Assembly: GCA_029934815.1 (NCBI GenBank)
Contig: JAOZLM010000091.1
Location: forward strand, 1-8,496
Reading direction: 5' to 3'
Origin: Desulfocapsa sp.
Lineage (GTDB): Bacteria > Desulfobacterota > Desulfobulbia > Desulfobulbales > Desulfocapsaceae
Length of the DNA stretch: 8,496 nucleotides
Shown here: one piece after another, positions 1 to 7,318 of the stretch
Position numbering within the stretch: the first letter of the stretch is position 1
Layout: each line of letters opens with the position of its first letter
Translations under genes and position numbers: made by a program
Notes under the pieces: model-generated
Database searches by the model: none
Told to the model about the DNA's origin: nothing
What the model saw: only the letters and a program-made list of their open reading frames with translations

Positions 1-506
1 AAAGAATCATCGCTGATTATTTGCTTTATAATTGTTTTTGAGATGGGGCCCTGTAAGGAAATCATGGCCATATCAAAGGTTCGGTCAAGCATCTTCACAT
101 CAGGATACTCTTCCATGATTTTTTGTAGATGCGTTACATCTTTTTCCCTGTTGGAAGCATTTACAACCAGAAGATATTCATCACTTTTAAACCTGTATAA
201 ATACGCATCGTCAAAGGCTCCTCCAGTCTCATTTTGGATGAGCGTATACTGGCTTTCTCCCACACCAAGCGCCAGGAGATTATTGCTTAACACATGCTGT
301 AAAAAAGGAACTGCATCCCTGCCGCTGAAAAACAATCTGCCCATGTGAGACACATCAAACAATCCTGCTGTCTGACGTGTTGCCATATGTTCTTTTAATA
401 TTCCATCAGGATATTGGATGGGCATTTCCCAACCACCAAAATCAACTATGCTGGCGCCGAGTGTTTTATGTTGTTCGAAAAAGATTGTGCGGTGGAGAGG
501 ACTCAT
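1..506 (-). CDS. gcvT: Aminomethyltransferase, glycine cleavage T-protein (N-terminal part, cut by window edge)
   Basis: T-protein takes the aminomethyl group carried on lipoyl-GcvH, releases ammonia and passes the one-carbon unit to tetrahydrofolate in the cytoplasm. The first 168 residues are visible, a little under half of the usual length of about 360. Family motifs are in order: the N-terminal HKTLGASIVDFGGWEMPIQY (residues 13-32), LFDVSHMG (49-56), the GGAFDDAYLYR stretch (95-105) whose Asp pair at 99-100 corresponds to the folate-site aspartate, VVNASNREKD (114-123) and SLQGP (150-154). The ATG at 506-504 fits the family N-terminus; a weak AGGG lies about 10 nt upstream. It starts 18 nt after the lpdA stop, so it is the last visible gene of the operon. 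The rest lies left of the window, so integrity of the C-terminal half cannot be judged. Confidence 0.95.
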   Translation of the reverse strand, partial: MSPLHRTIFFEQHKTLGASIVDFGGWEMPIQYPDGILKEHMATRQTAGLFDVSHMGRLFFSGRDAVPFLQHVLSNNLLALGVGESQYTLIQNETGGAFDDAYLYRFKSDEYLLVVNASNREKDVTHLQKIMEEYPDVKMLDRTFDMAMISLQGPISKTIIKQIISDDS

Positions 507-524
507 AATAATTACCCTAAGATC

Positions 525-1943
525 TTATTTTTTCCGGGAAGGAAGAGCATCGGTGATTGTGCCATTTACAATTTCTGCTGCAAATGCAAAGGTTTCAGCA
601 AGGGTTGGGTGCGCGTGAACTGTTTTACTGATATCTTCGGCCGTTGCACCTTTTTCAATAGCAAGTGCTGCCTCATGTATCAGTTCACCGGCATGTGCGC
701 CACAAATTCCAGCACCAATGATTTTACCGGTTGTTTTATCAAAAAGTACTTTGGTCACTCCGGTGGATGCGCCAACACTTAATGCACGCCCGCTGGCTCC
801 CCAGGGAAATTTTCCTTTAGCAAAAGATAGCTTCCTTTTTTTTGCTTCTTTTTCTGTAATTCCCACCCAGGCAATCTCAGGGCTTGTATACGCAACAGAT
901 GGAATGGTTTCAGGATCGAATATACTGGGCTGACCTGCTATATTTTCCGCTGCAACTTTTGCTTCATGGCTGGCTTTATGGGCTAGCATTGGTTCGCCCA
1001 CCACATCGCCAACCGCATAGAAGTGAGAAACAGATGTCTGCTGATGCTTGTTTACAGAAATAAACCCCTGTTCTGTTAGCTTGCATCCAATATTTTCTAA
1101 TCCCATTCCTGAAATGTTTGGCCGCCTTCCAACTGCAACAAGAACAGCATCAAACTCTTGCGTGTCTGGTGCTGTTGCTCCTTCAAAAGAGGCACATAAA
1201 CAACTTTCTTTTACCTCAAGATATGTCACCCGGGTTTTAGTAAGAATCGTGTATTTCTTTTTCAGTTTTAGAAAGAGGGGCTGAATGATATCTTTATCTG
1301 CTGGAGGAATTATATGATCCAGCATTTCCACGATGGTGATTTTTGTACCCAGATTACTGTAGACCTGAGCCATTTCCAGACCAATAACACCTCCGCCGAT
1401 AATCAGCATTTTTTCCGGAATCCTTTCCAGCTGAAGAGCATCACCGGAATCCCAGATACGTGGGTCTGTGGGATATCCCGGCAGCTTAAAGGGAGCAGAA
1501 CCTGTGGCAATTACTGCATCAGTGAAACGCACTTCAGTTACTGTGCCCTCTCCTTCAACAAGGAGGGTTGATTCATCCTGAAAAACGCCTTTCCCCGTTA
1601 TACAAGTAATCTTTCTGGCCTTTCCCAGCTTATCAAGTCCATTTGCAAGTTGCGAAATAACCTGCTCTTTTTTCGCACGTAAACCCGCTATATCGATTTG
1701 TACATTTTCAGCAGTCACGCCATATTCAACGGCTGCGGCAATCTCTTCGACCACTGATGTTCCATGGAGAAGTGTTTTTGAGGGAATACAGCCTTCATGC
1801 AAACACACGCCACCAAGCTGTTTGCGTTGTTCCACAAGACAAACAGAGAGTCCAAGATCGGCTGCCCTGAATGCTGCCGTGTATCCTCCTGGGCCTCCAC
1901 CCAGCACAAGTACATCATATTTTTCTTTTATTATTTCATTCAT
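525..1943 (-). CDS. lpdA: Dihydrolipoyl dehydrogenase (L-protein / E3)
   Basis: This FAD flavoprotein reoxidises the dihydrolipoyl arm of GcvH and passes the electrons to NAD+. At 472 residues it has the normal length. Visible features are the FAD dinucleotide fold GGGPGG (15-20), the redox-active disulfide GGVCLHEGCIPSK with Cys47 and Cys52, the NAD-binding GGGVIG (183-188), the second FAD motif AVGDVVGEPMLAHKA (310-324), and the dimer-interface catalytic pair His445/Glu450 in HAHPTLAE. All catalytic residues are present. The ATG has a good AGGA ribosome site 7 nt upstream. The gene starts 33 nt after the lipB-lipA stop and 18 nt before gcvT. E3 could also serve 2-oxoacid dehydrogenases, but no E1 or E2 gene is in the window, so service to the glycine cleavage system is the simplest reading. 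Mercuric or glutathione reductase is unlikely given the E3-type C-terminus. Confidence 0.96.
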   Translation of the reverse strand: MNEIIKEKYDVLVLGGGPGGYTAAFRAADLGLSVCLVEQRKQLGGVCLHEGCIPSKTLLHGTSVVEEIAAAVEYGVTAENVQIDIAGLRAKKEQVISQLANGLDKLGKARKITCITGKGVFQDESTLLVEGEGTVTEVRFTDAVIATGSAPFKLPGYPTDPRIWDSGDALQLERIPEKMLIIGGGVIGLEMAQVYSNLGTKITIVEMLDHIIPPADKDIIQPLFLKLKKKYTILTKTRVTYLEVKESCLCASFEGATAPDTQEFDAVLVAVGRRPNISGMGLENIGCKLTEQGFISVNKHQQTSVSHFYAVGDVVGEPMLAHKASHEAKVAAENIAGQPSIFDPETIPSVAYTSPEIAWVGITEKEAKKRKLSFAKGKFPWGASGRALSVGASTGVTKVLFDKTTGKIIGAGICGAHAGELIHEAALAIEKGATAEDISKTVHAHPTLAETFAFAAEIVNGTITDALPSRKK

Positions 1944-1976
1944 CTGCTGTTCCTGAAATCTAAAACCATCTGTTTA

Positions 1977-3488
1977 TCAAATGGCCAGTTTATACAGCTC
2001 TTCCGCCTGATAGGAACTCCGCACATGGGGACCTGCGGCAACGCCTTCAAATCCGAGATCAAGTGCAATCTTTCGTATAGTTTCAAATTCTTCCGGAGAA
2101 ACATAGCGATTTACTGCTATATTGTTGACTGTGGGCTGGAGATATTGTCCAAGAGTTAAAAGGTTACAGCCCGTGTCCCTTATATCGTTCATGGTCTGGA
2201 TTAACTCTTCTCTTGATTCCCCAAGACCCAGCATTAATCCTGTTTTTGTGACAATATCAGGATTGTTGGTTTTAACTCTTCTCAGCAAGTCCAGAGATCG
2301 TGCGTAAACAGCTTGCGGACGAACTTTTGGATATAACGACGCAACCGTTTCGATATTATGGTTCAGCACTGAAGGTTTGTATTTACATACATAGTCGAGT
2401 GCTTTTGCGTCACCCTGCAAATCCGGGATCAGTAGTTCAACTAACGTTTCCGGGCACAGTTTGCGAATTGCTTCAATGGTTAAGGCAAAATGTTTCGCTC
2501 CACCATCGGGAAGATCATCCCGTGTTACAGATGTAAGTACAGCATATTTCAGCCCCAGACTATGCACTGCAGTGGCTATTTTTTCTGGTTCACTTGAATC
2601 AAGTGGCTTGATTTTTTCATGTCCAACAGCACAAAAACTGCAATTTCGGGTACAACTCTCACCCATAAGCATAAAGGTGGCTGCCCCTTTACCAAAACAC
2701 TCAAACTGGTTTGGGCAACGTGCTTCCTGACAAACAGTAGTTAAACCAGTTGTTCTCAGTAATCGTCTGGTTTTCTCATATCCTGAACCAGTTGGCAGGG
2801 GCTGTTTAAGCCATTTTGGTTTTGCTGTTCGGCAGGTTTTTTGTTTTTTTGCTGGACGCTGAAAAACCCGAGTAATCTCCTGTGCCATGGCGGCCTCAAT
2901 TGCTTTATAATTCAATGGTTTTTGCAATATGCTCTCCATTGAAGCCATGGAAACACCTGTAAGACCGCAAGGATTCATCCAGGAAAAAGGTTCAAGGTTG
3001 ACATTCACATTCAAGGCCAGCCCATGATAGCTGATTCCATGCCTGACAGCGATCCCGACACTTCCCAGTTTCTGGTCGCCACACCAGATACCATGATTCC
3101 TGGAATCTCTGTTTGCAGTAATGCCAAAACGGCAAACCACCGCCAGCATAATCTCCTCAAGGCTGTGGATATATTCAGTAACACTCAGTTTATTGTGACG
3201 CAGATTAAGAATAGGATAACAGACGAGTTGGCCAGGCCCATGATACGTAACTTCCCCGCCCCGCTCAATTGTAAGCAACTCAATGCCACGCTCTTGCAGA
3301 AATGATTTGGCAACTGTTACATTGTCAGAACTTCCATTGCGGCCAAGAGTAAATACCGCTTCATGCTCCAGAATCAGACAGACATCATCTGCCTGCTCAT
3401 CATCGTGCAATTTCTTAATAAGCTGCATCTGCCTGTCATAGGCTTTGCGGTAAGAAATAAGCCCTAAATGTTCAATCTGCAGTGACAT
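1977..3488 (-). CDS. lipB-lipA: Fused octanoyltransferase (LipB) - lipoyl synthase (LipA)
   Basis: One uninterrupted 503-residue frame joins two consecutive steps of lipoate biosynthesis. Residues 1 to about 210 are LipB, which moves octanoate from acyl carrier protein to a target lysine: the signature RGGEVTYHGPGQ (76-87), the probable catalytic Lys140 in QKLGSVG, SYHGLALNVN (153-162) and the probable acyl-thioester Cys174 in NPCG. A short basic linker (about 211-222) follows. Residues 223-503 are LipA, which inserts two sulfurs by radical SAM chemistry: auxiliary-cluster cysteines 253, 258 and 264, the radical SAM motif Cys279-x3-Cys283-x2-Cys286, and C-terminal RSSY (490-493), whose serine is the known auxiliary-cluster ligand. 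Both halves are near full length with active residues intact. The start fits LipB but has no clear Shine-Dalgarno; it lies 12 nt after the gcvPB stop behind an A8 tract, so translational coupling is likely. The probable main client is GcvH. The two family assignments are very secure; expression as one chain is read from the DNA only. Confidence 0.95.
   Translation of the reverse strand: MSLQIEHLGLISYRKAYDRQMQLIKKLHDDEQADDVCLILEHEAVFTLGRNGSSDNVTVAKSFLQERGIELLTIERGGEVTYHGPGQLVCYPILNLRHNKLSVTEYIHSLEEIMLAVVCRFGITANRDSRNHGIWCGDQKLGSVGIAVRHGISYHGLALNVNVNLEPFSWMNPCGLTGVSMASMESILQKPLNYKAIEAAMAQEITRVFQRPAKKQKTCRTAKPKWLKQPLPTGSGYEKTRRLLRTTGLTTVCQEARCPNQFECFGKGAATFMLMGESCTRNCSFCAVGHEKIKPLDSSEPEKIATAVHSLGLKYAVLTSVTRDDLPDGGAKHFALTIEAIRKLCPETLVELLIPDLQGDAKALDYVCKYKPSVLNHNIETVASLYPKVRPQAVYARSLDLLRRVKTNNPDIVTKTGLMLGLGESREELIQTMNDIRDTGCNLLTLGQYLQPTVNNIAVNRYVSPEEFETIRKIALDLGFEGVAAGPHVRSSYQAEELYKLAI
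2837..2852 (-). other. Candidate slippery A-tract at the LipB/LipA junction
   Basis: On the coding strand the linker reads GCA AAA AAA CAA AAA ACC, so A7 and A6 runs sit exactly between the two enzyme domains. In the reading frame this gives the heptamer A_AAA_AAA, a recognised class of -1 ribosomal slip site, and long A runs also permit polymerase slippage. A -1 shift would add 12 residues and stop at TAA (2808-2806), giving a LipB-only protein of about 227 residues, a normal LipB length. I see no strong downstream stem and no convincing internal Shine-Dalgarno, so this may simply reflect lysine codons in a basic linker. Confidence 0.25.
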
Positions 3489-3500
3489 GTTTTTTTTAAA

Positions 3501-4964
3501 TCAGCCGGTAAGGCAGGGTTTTCTGGCTGCCTGAGTCTCATCAAGACGTCGAACTTTTGTTCGTAACGGTGCCTGACGCAATCGTTCGCCATCCTCCTTT
3601 GCTTCCCGAATAAGATCTTTAAATACAGCAATAAACTGATCCAGATCATCCTTGTTTTCTGTTTCTGTTGGTTCAATCATTATGGCACCGGGAACGACCA
3701 GAGGGAAATAAATGGTGGGTGGATGGTAACCGTGATCGATAAGTCCTTTGGCCATATCAAGGGTACTTACCTGATACTCTTGCTGCCATTTATCTGAAAA
3801 AACACACTCGTGCATACATGGTTTGTCGTAAGCAAGGTAAAGATCATTCCGTAAGGATTCTCGAACATAATTTGCATTCAGCACTGCCAGCTGGCTGGCC
3901 TTTTTGAGGTTTTTTGCCCCCATGGACAGGATATAGCTATACGCTTTAACAAGGACTCCGAAGTTTCCAAAAAACGCATGGAGCCTGCCAATTGATTCGG
4001 GACAATTATATTCAAGATAATATGCTCCATCCTTCCGGGTAACATGCGGAGTGGGCAGGAAACCTCTCAACTTTTCAACTGCACAAATGGGGCCAGCACC
4101 AGGGCCACCTCCACCGTGGGGTGTTGAGAATGTCTTATGCAGATTAAGGTGCATGATATCAATGCCACAGCGTTTAAAATCCACTATACCCATAACAGCG
4201 TTCATATTGGCGCCATCGCCGTAGACCAGCCCACCTTTTTCATGGACAATGGCAGTGATTTCACGAATGGACTCTTCAAACAAACCAAGGGTGTTGGGAT
4301 TGGTCAGCATAATGCCAACCGTGTTTTCATCCATCAATTCTGCAACAACCTGTGGATCGATAATACCATCAGTTCCCGATTGAATCTGCACAGGTTTAAA
4401 TCCACAGAGTGCTGCACTGGATGGATTTGTTCCGTGAGCTGTATCAGGAATCAGAATTTTGTTTCGCTGTTCTCCGTTTTTTCGAAAATAGGCTGCAAAA
4501 GCAAGCATTCCGGCCAGCTCTCCCTGCGCTCCTGCGGCAGGCTGCAAAGAAACTGCATCCATTCCAGTAAGACTTGCCAGAAATGATTGCAACTCAAACA
4601 GGATCTGCAATGATCCCTGCGACAATTCATCATCAAGTAACGGATGGGAGGAGGCAATTCCAGGAGTTGCTGCCATTTTTTCGTTGATTTTTGGATTGTA
4701 TTTCATGGTACAGGAACCCAATGGGTACATACCCGTATCAATACCAAAATTCCATCCGGAGAGTCGTGTATAGTGGCGAACGACATCAATTTCACTAAGA
4801 TCAGGAAAATCAGGAGCCTCGCCTAAAAGGTTTGCATCAATTTCTTTGCTTCGTTCCGGAACATCCTGATCTGGAAGACTGAATGCTGTACGACCGGGCT
4901 GTCCCTTTTCCCATAACAGCGGTTCTTCCATGATAAGGCCACTTCTTCCTGGTCCTGTTGTCAT
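3501..4964 (-). CDS. gcvPB: Glycine dehydrogenase (decarboxylating) subunit 2, PLP-binding
   Basis: This is the C-terminal, cofactor-bearing half of the P-protein. With GcvPA it decarboxylates glycine and loads aminomethyl onto lipoyl-GcvH. The product is 487 residues, typical for the split subunit. The PLP Schiff-base lysine is Lys277, in LNLHKTFSTPHGGGGPG, followed by the glycine-rich loop. Other family blocks are GMYPLGSCTMKYNP (about 78-91), QPAAGAQGE (141-149), DTAHGTNPSSAA (174-185) and YGDGANMNA (248-256). I chose the ATG at 4964: it has a strong GGGGAGG site 7 nt upstream and overlaps the gcvPA stop as ATGA. A TTG two codons earlier would leave almost no spacing to that site. No key residue is missing. 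Coupled translation with gcvPA fits an equimolar heteromeric enzyme. Confidence 0.96.
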   Translation of the reverse strand: MTTGPGRSGLIMEEPLLWEKGQPGRTAFSLPDQDVPERSKEIDANLLGEAPDFPDLSEIDVVRHYTRLSGWNFGIDTGMYPLGSCTMKYNPKINEKMAATPGIASSHPLLDDELSQGSLQILFELQSFLASLTGMDAVSLQPAAGAQGELAGMLAFAAYFRKNGEQRNKILIPDTAHGTNPSSAALCGFKPVQIQSGTDGIIDPQVVAELMDENTVGIMLTNPNTLGLFEESIREITAIVHEKGGLVYGDGANMNAVMGIVDFKRCGIDIMHLNLHKTFSTPHGGGGPGAGPICAVEKLRGFLPTPHVTRKDGAYYLEYNCPESIGRLHAFFGNFGVLVKAYSYILSMGAKNLKKASQLAVLNANYVRESLRNDLYLAYDKPCMHECVFSDKWQQEYQVSTLDMAKGLIDHGYHPPTIYFPLVVPGAIMIEPTETENKDDLDQFIAVFKDLIREAKEDGERLRQAPLRTKVRRLDETQAARKPCLTG

Positions 4965-6295
4965 TTGCAAGCCTCCCCGATTACTGTATCAAGAACTACT
5001 CTTGCGGTCGTTTCGGTTACACAGAAAAGATATGCATTTTTGTATTCTTTATAGAACCTGCCAAGTTCAATCCCGGCAACAATCCCCTTTTTCAGCAGGC
5101 GTTCTCTGGAAACTTCAAAATCATCAGGGAAGCACAGGACAAATTCATTAAATGTCGGAGAATTAAAAAGAAGTTTTCCTCCCGCCTCAATCAGTCCGTT
5201 TCGCAGGTAAGCAGCCTTATCATAATTAAGTCGGGCTACACTACGTAATCCTGTCGCACCAAGGCTTGCCATATAGGCAGCAGCTGTTAAAGCACAGATT
5301 CCCTGATTAGAACAGATGTTGGAAGTGGCTTTTTCACGGCGGATATGCTGCTCCCGGGTGGAAAGAGTCAGGACGTACCCTCTGCTGCCTTCAATATCTA
5401 CAGTTTCACCAACCAGACGACCGGGAAGAGTACGCTGGTGTTTGGCCTTGCAGGCAAACATACCAAGCCCGGGGCCTCCAAAAGATTGTGCCATGCCAAA
5501 ACTCTGCCCTTCACCACAAACAATATCAGCTCCGTTATCGCCCGGGCTGCGAAATAAGCCATAAGCAAAAGGTTCTGAGAAACAGGTAACAAACAGGGCA
5601 GCAACAGAATGAATTGCTTGTCCCGCTTTTTCAAGATCTTCAATTACACCGAAAAAATTAGGCGATTGCAATGCAACCGCTGCAAGATCATCTATATTCT
5701 GCAAACTAGAAAGATCTGTCCTTCCATCCTCTTTTACGGGAAGCTCAATCAAAGTAAAGGATTCGGCCTGCAGATAGGTGCGGACAACTTCTCTGTAATG
5801 GGGATGAATAGCAGCAGAAATGGCAACGGTATTTTTCTTGCGTGCAATGCGTAATGCCATCAGCAGTGCTTCAGCAAGAGCAGAAGCTCCATCATACATG
5901 GATGCATTGGCAACTTCCATTCCAAGTAATCGTGCAGTGAGCGTCTGGTACTCAAAGATTCCCTGCAAAGTCCCCTGTGACATTTCAGGCTGGTATGGAG
6001 TGTAGGCAGTTAGAAATTCAGAGCGACTTATCAGGCTTGAAACAATTTCAGGAGTATGATGCGAGTAACTGCCCGCGCCAATGAGAACAGCTTTGGCAGA
6101 CGAGGAATAATTTTTTGCTGCAAGCTCCTGAAAACGATCCGTAAGGCTCCATTCTGAAAGAGGACCAGCTAAAGACATCTCTCCCCGATAGCGACAATCA
6201 TCAGGGATGTGTGCAAACAGGTCATCAAGCTGATCATGCCCTGTAACAGCAAGCATCTCAGCTATTTCAGTATCGGTATGTGGCAGGTAACGCAT
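4961..6295 (-). CDS. gcvPA: Glycine dehydrogenase (decarboxylating) subunit 1
   Basis: This is the N-terminal half of the P-protein. It shares the fold type I aminotransferase fold but has no PLP lysine and completes the active site of GcvPB. At 444 residues it has the usual length. Recognisable blocks are MRYLPHTDTEIAEML at the N-terminus, LIGAGSYSHHTP (71-82), FLTAYTPYQPEMSQGTLQGI (94-113), ANASMYDGASALAEA (129-143), SFGGPGLGMFACK (271-283), GRLVGET (292-298) and the STREQHIRREKATSNICSNQ block (312-331). The ATG follows the gcvH stop by 2 nt with GGGG about 5 nt upstream, and the stop overlaps gcvPB by 4 nt. A split P-protein is standard in Firmicutes, archaea and many anaerobes; most well-known proteobacteria carry a single fused GcvP. 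Confidence 0.96.
   Translation of the reverse strand: MRYLPHTDTEIAEMLAVTGHDQLDDLFAHIPDDCRYRGEMSLAGPLSEWSLTDRFQELAAKNYSSSAKAVLIGAGSYSHHTPEIVSSLISRSEFLTAYTPYQPEMSQGTLQGIFEYQTLTARLLGMEVANASMYDGASALAEALLMALRIARKKNTVAISAAIHPHYREVVRTYLQAESFTLIELPVKEDGRTDLSSLQNIDDLAAVALQSPNFFGVIEDLEKAGQAIHSVAALFVTCFSEPFAYGLFRSPGDNGADIVCGEGQSFGMAQSFGGPGLGMFACKAKHQRTLPGRLVGETVDIEGSRGYVLTLSTREQHIRREKATSNICSNQGICALTAAAYMASLGATGLRSVARLNYDKAAYLRNGLIEAGGKLLFNSPTFNEFVLCFPDDFEVSRERLLKKGIVAGIELGRFYKEYKNAYLFCVTETTARVVLDTVIGEACK
4972..4978 (-). promoter_or_regulatory. Strong ribosome binding site deciding the gcvPB start
   Basis: The coding strand reads GGGGAGG, then 7 nt, then ATG at 4964-4962. It lies inside the last codons of gcvPA. 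It supports initiation at the ATG rather than the upstream TTG at 4970, which would be only 1 nt away. Confidence 0.8.
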
Positions 6296-6297
6296 AC

Positions 6298-6693
6298 TTA
6301 CCCCTGTAGAAGAGCCAGATATTTATCCCGGCTAAGCATTTCGCTAAATTCGCTGTCAACACTTGGCCGAATTTCAATAATCCAGCTGGCGTAAGGATCT
6401 TCATTGACCAGCTCGGGAGCATCCTCAAGCGCTTCATTTACAGCTACAACCTCTCCACTCAACGGAATAAACACCTCAGAAACTGCCTTCACCGACTCAA
6501 GGGTTCCGAACTCGTCACCTTTTTCAAAGGTATCGCCAACATCCGGCATTTCGACAAAAACGATATCACCCATCTGATCCTGTGCGTAATCGCTGATTCC
6601 GATTTTTATGGTATCGCCTGTTTTTTGTGCCCATTCATGGTCATCGCTGTAAGAAAGATCAGCAGGTAGATTTAATTCGTTAATTTCTTTCAT
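6298..6693 (-). CDS. gcvH: Glycine cleavage system H-protein (lipoyl carrier)
   Basis: This small acidic shuttle protein carries the lipoyl arm between the P, T and L proteins. Its 131 residues match the family. The hammerhead lipoyl domain is clear: YSDDHEWAQ (15-23), IGISDYAQDQMGDIVFVEMPDVG (31-53), the lipoylated lysine Lys69 in TLESVKAVSEV, and PLSGEVVAVNEALEDAPELVNEDPY (77-101). The C-terminal WIIEIRP block is also present. It is the first gene of the operon and the substrate of the LipB-LipA protein encoded downstream. A GAGAG ribosome site lies about 4 nt before the ATG, and the next gene begins 2 nt after its stop. Confidence 0.97.
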   Translation of the reverse strand: MKEINELNLPADLSYSDDHEWAQKTGDTIKIGISDYAQDQMGDIVFVEMPDVGDTFEKGDEFGTLESVKAVSEVFIPLSGEVVAVNEALEDAPELVNEDPYASWIIEIRPSVDSEFSEMLSRDKYLALLQG

Positions 6694-6717
6694 TTTTTCT
6701 CTCTATTTTATTTCCTG

Positions 6718-6746
6718 ATTACAACTGAAACTCAACTTTGTCTGAA
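6718..6746 (-). promoter_or_regulatory. Candidate sigma70-type promoter for the gcv operon
   Basis: On the minus strand a -35-like TTCAGA (6746-6741) and a -10-like TGTAAT (6723-6718) are 17 nt apart, matching four and five of six consensus bases. Transcription would begin near 6711, giving a leader of about 20 nt that carries the gcvH ribosome site. Such a leader is too short for a glycine riboswitch. The 150-nt gap to the regulator gene has no obvious Rho-independent terminator, so read-through from the regulator promoter is also possible. Confidence 0.45.
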
Positions 6747-6760
6747 TTTCGCCACTTAGT

Positions 6761-6785
6761 TCATTTCGGACCTGATCCGGAATGA
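6761..6785. repeat. Inverted repeat upstream of the gcv promoter, possible operator
   Basis: TCATTTCGGA, a 5-nt loop (CCTGA) and TCCGGAATGA form a 10-bp inverted repeat with one G-T type mismatch. No T-run follows on the minus strand, so it is a poor terminator for the upstream regulator gene. It sits about 15 bp upstream of the candidate -35 box, a usual position for an activator site. An outer pair of arms, ACTGAAA (6724-6730) and TTTCAGT (6803-6809), flanks it. Binding by the neighbouring Lrp-type protein is a guess from position. Confidence 0.4.
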
Positions 6786-6843
6786 CACGACTGGAGACTT
6801 ACTTTCAGTGTTAATCAAGTTATGTTTTATTTACGATACGCTA

Positions 6844-7284
6844 TTACACCACGGGCAAAGCCATTTTCATATTAAAACTTTTGTACACAACAAATGTTTC
6901 CACCGATTGCACATTTTGTATTTTAGAAGCCTCTTCCGTGTAAAATTCAAGAATCCCAAATTTTTTACTCAACATCACAGTGAGTATTAAATCAAAACGG
7001 CCAGTAACTACAGAAACCGAGGAAACCCCCCGCAGCTCGCTGAACTCTTTTCCCTTTTTCACCAGATCCATGTCTTTTACACAAATACCAATCATCACGA
7101 CTGAATGATCCGGTAATGCTTCCGGATCAACCAGAGCTGTGATATCGAGCTGTCCGCTATTACGAAGTTTTTTGACTCTTGAACGTACCGTTCCTTCCGC
7201 AAGCCCTATGGTTTGCGCAATTACCTTAAAGGATTTACGCCCGTCTTTTAGTTCGTTTATGATATTAATATCTGTTGTATCCAT
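6844..7284 (-). CDS. Lrp/AsnC family transcriptional regulator
   Basis: This is a 146-residue leucine-responsive-type regulator, normal length for the family. Residues 1-50 form the winged helix-turn-helix: MDTTDINIINELKDGRKSF, then IAQTIGLAEGTVRSRVKKL (22-40) as the DNA-reading part. Residues about 60-140 form the RAM ligand-binding and oligomerisation domain, with VVTGRFDLILTV (92-103) matching the conserved G-x-x-D turn. These proteins form dimers to octamers and usually sense an amino acid. The ATG at 7284 fits the family N-terminus; an AAGGGAG sequence lies 11 nt upstream and a GGAG much closer. An in-frame TTG at 7347 is rejected because it is the promoter -35 box. It lies just upstream of gcvH on the same strand and divergent from the TRAP genes, so it may control either or both. 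The effector is not readable from sequence; glycine would be the natural first guess. Confidence 0.92.
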   Translation of the reverse strand: MDTTDINIINELKDGRKSFKVIAQTIGLAEGTVRSRVKKLRNSGQLDITALVDPEALPDHSVVMIGICVKDMDLVKKGKEFSELRGVSSVSVVTGRFDLILTVMLSKKFGILEFYTEEASKIQNVQSVETFVVYKSFNMKMALPVV

Positions 7285-7318
7285 GGCTCCGTACTCTCCC
7301 TTCTTACACGTTACAACA

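Noticed and set aside
414..782. A 122-codon plus-strand frame over the gcvT/lpdA junction
   Set aside because: It is antisense to two well-supported genes, and its cysteine-rich composition looks like a frame artefact.
4137..4586. A 149-codon open frame on the plus strand
   Set aside because: It lies wholly antisense inside gcvPB, which has full-length family motifs; its translation shows no recognisable domain and no ribosome site.
4965..4970. TTG start for gcvPB two codons before the ATG
   Set aside because: It would leave about 1 nt between the GGGGAGG ribosome site and the start; the ATG has 7 nt and the usual ATGA overlap.
6761..6785. Rho-independent terminator of the regulator gene
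   Set aside because: The stem is imperfect on the minus strand and no T-run follows it in that direction.
6694..6843. Glycine riboswitch in the gcv leader
   Set aside because: The gap is 150 nt, the likely leader is only about 20 nt, and I see none of the conserved glycine aptamer core.
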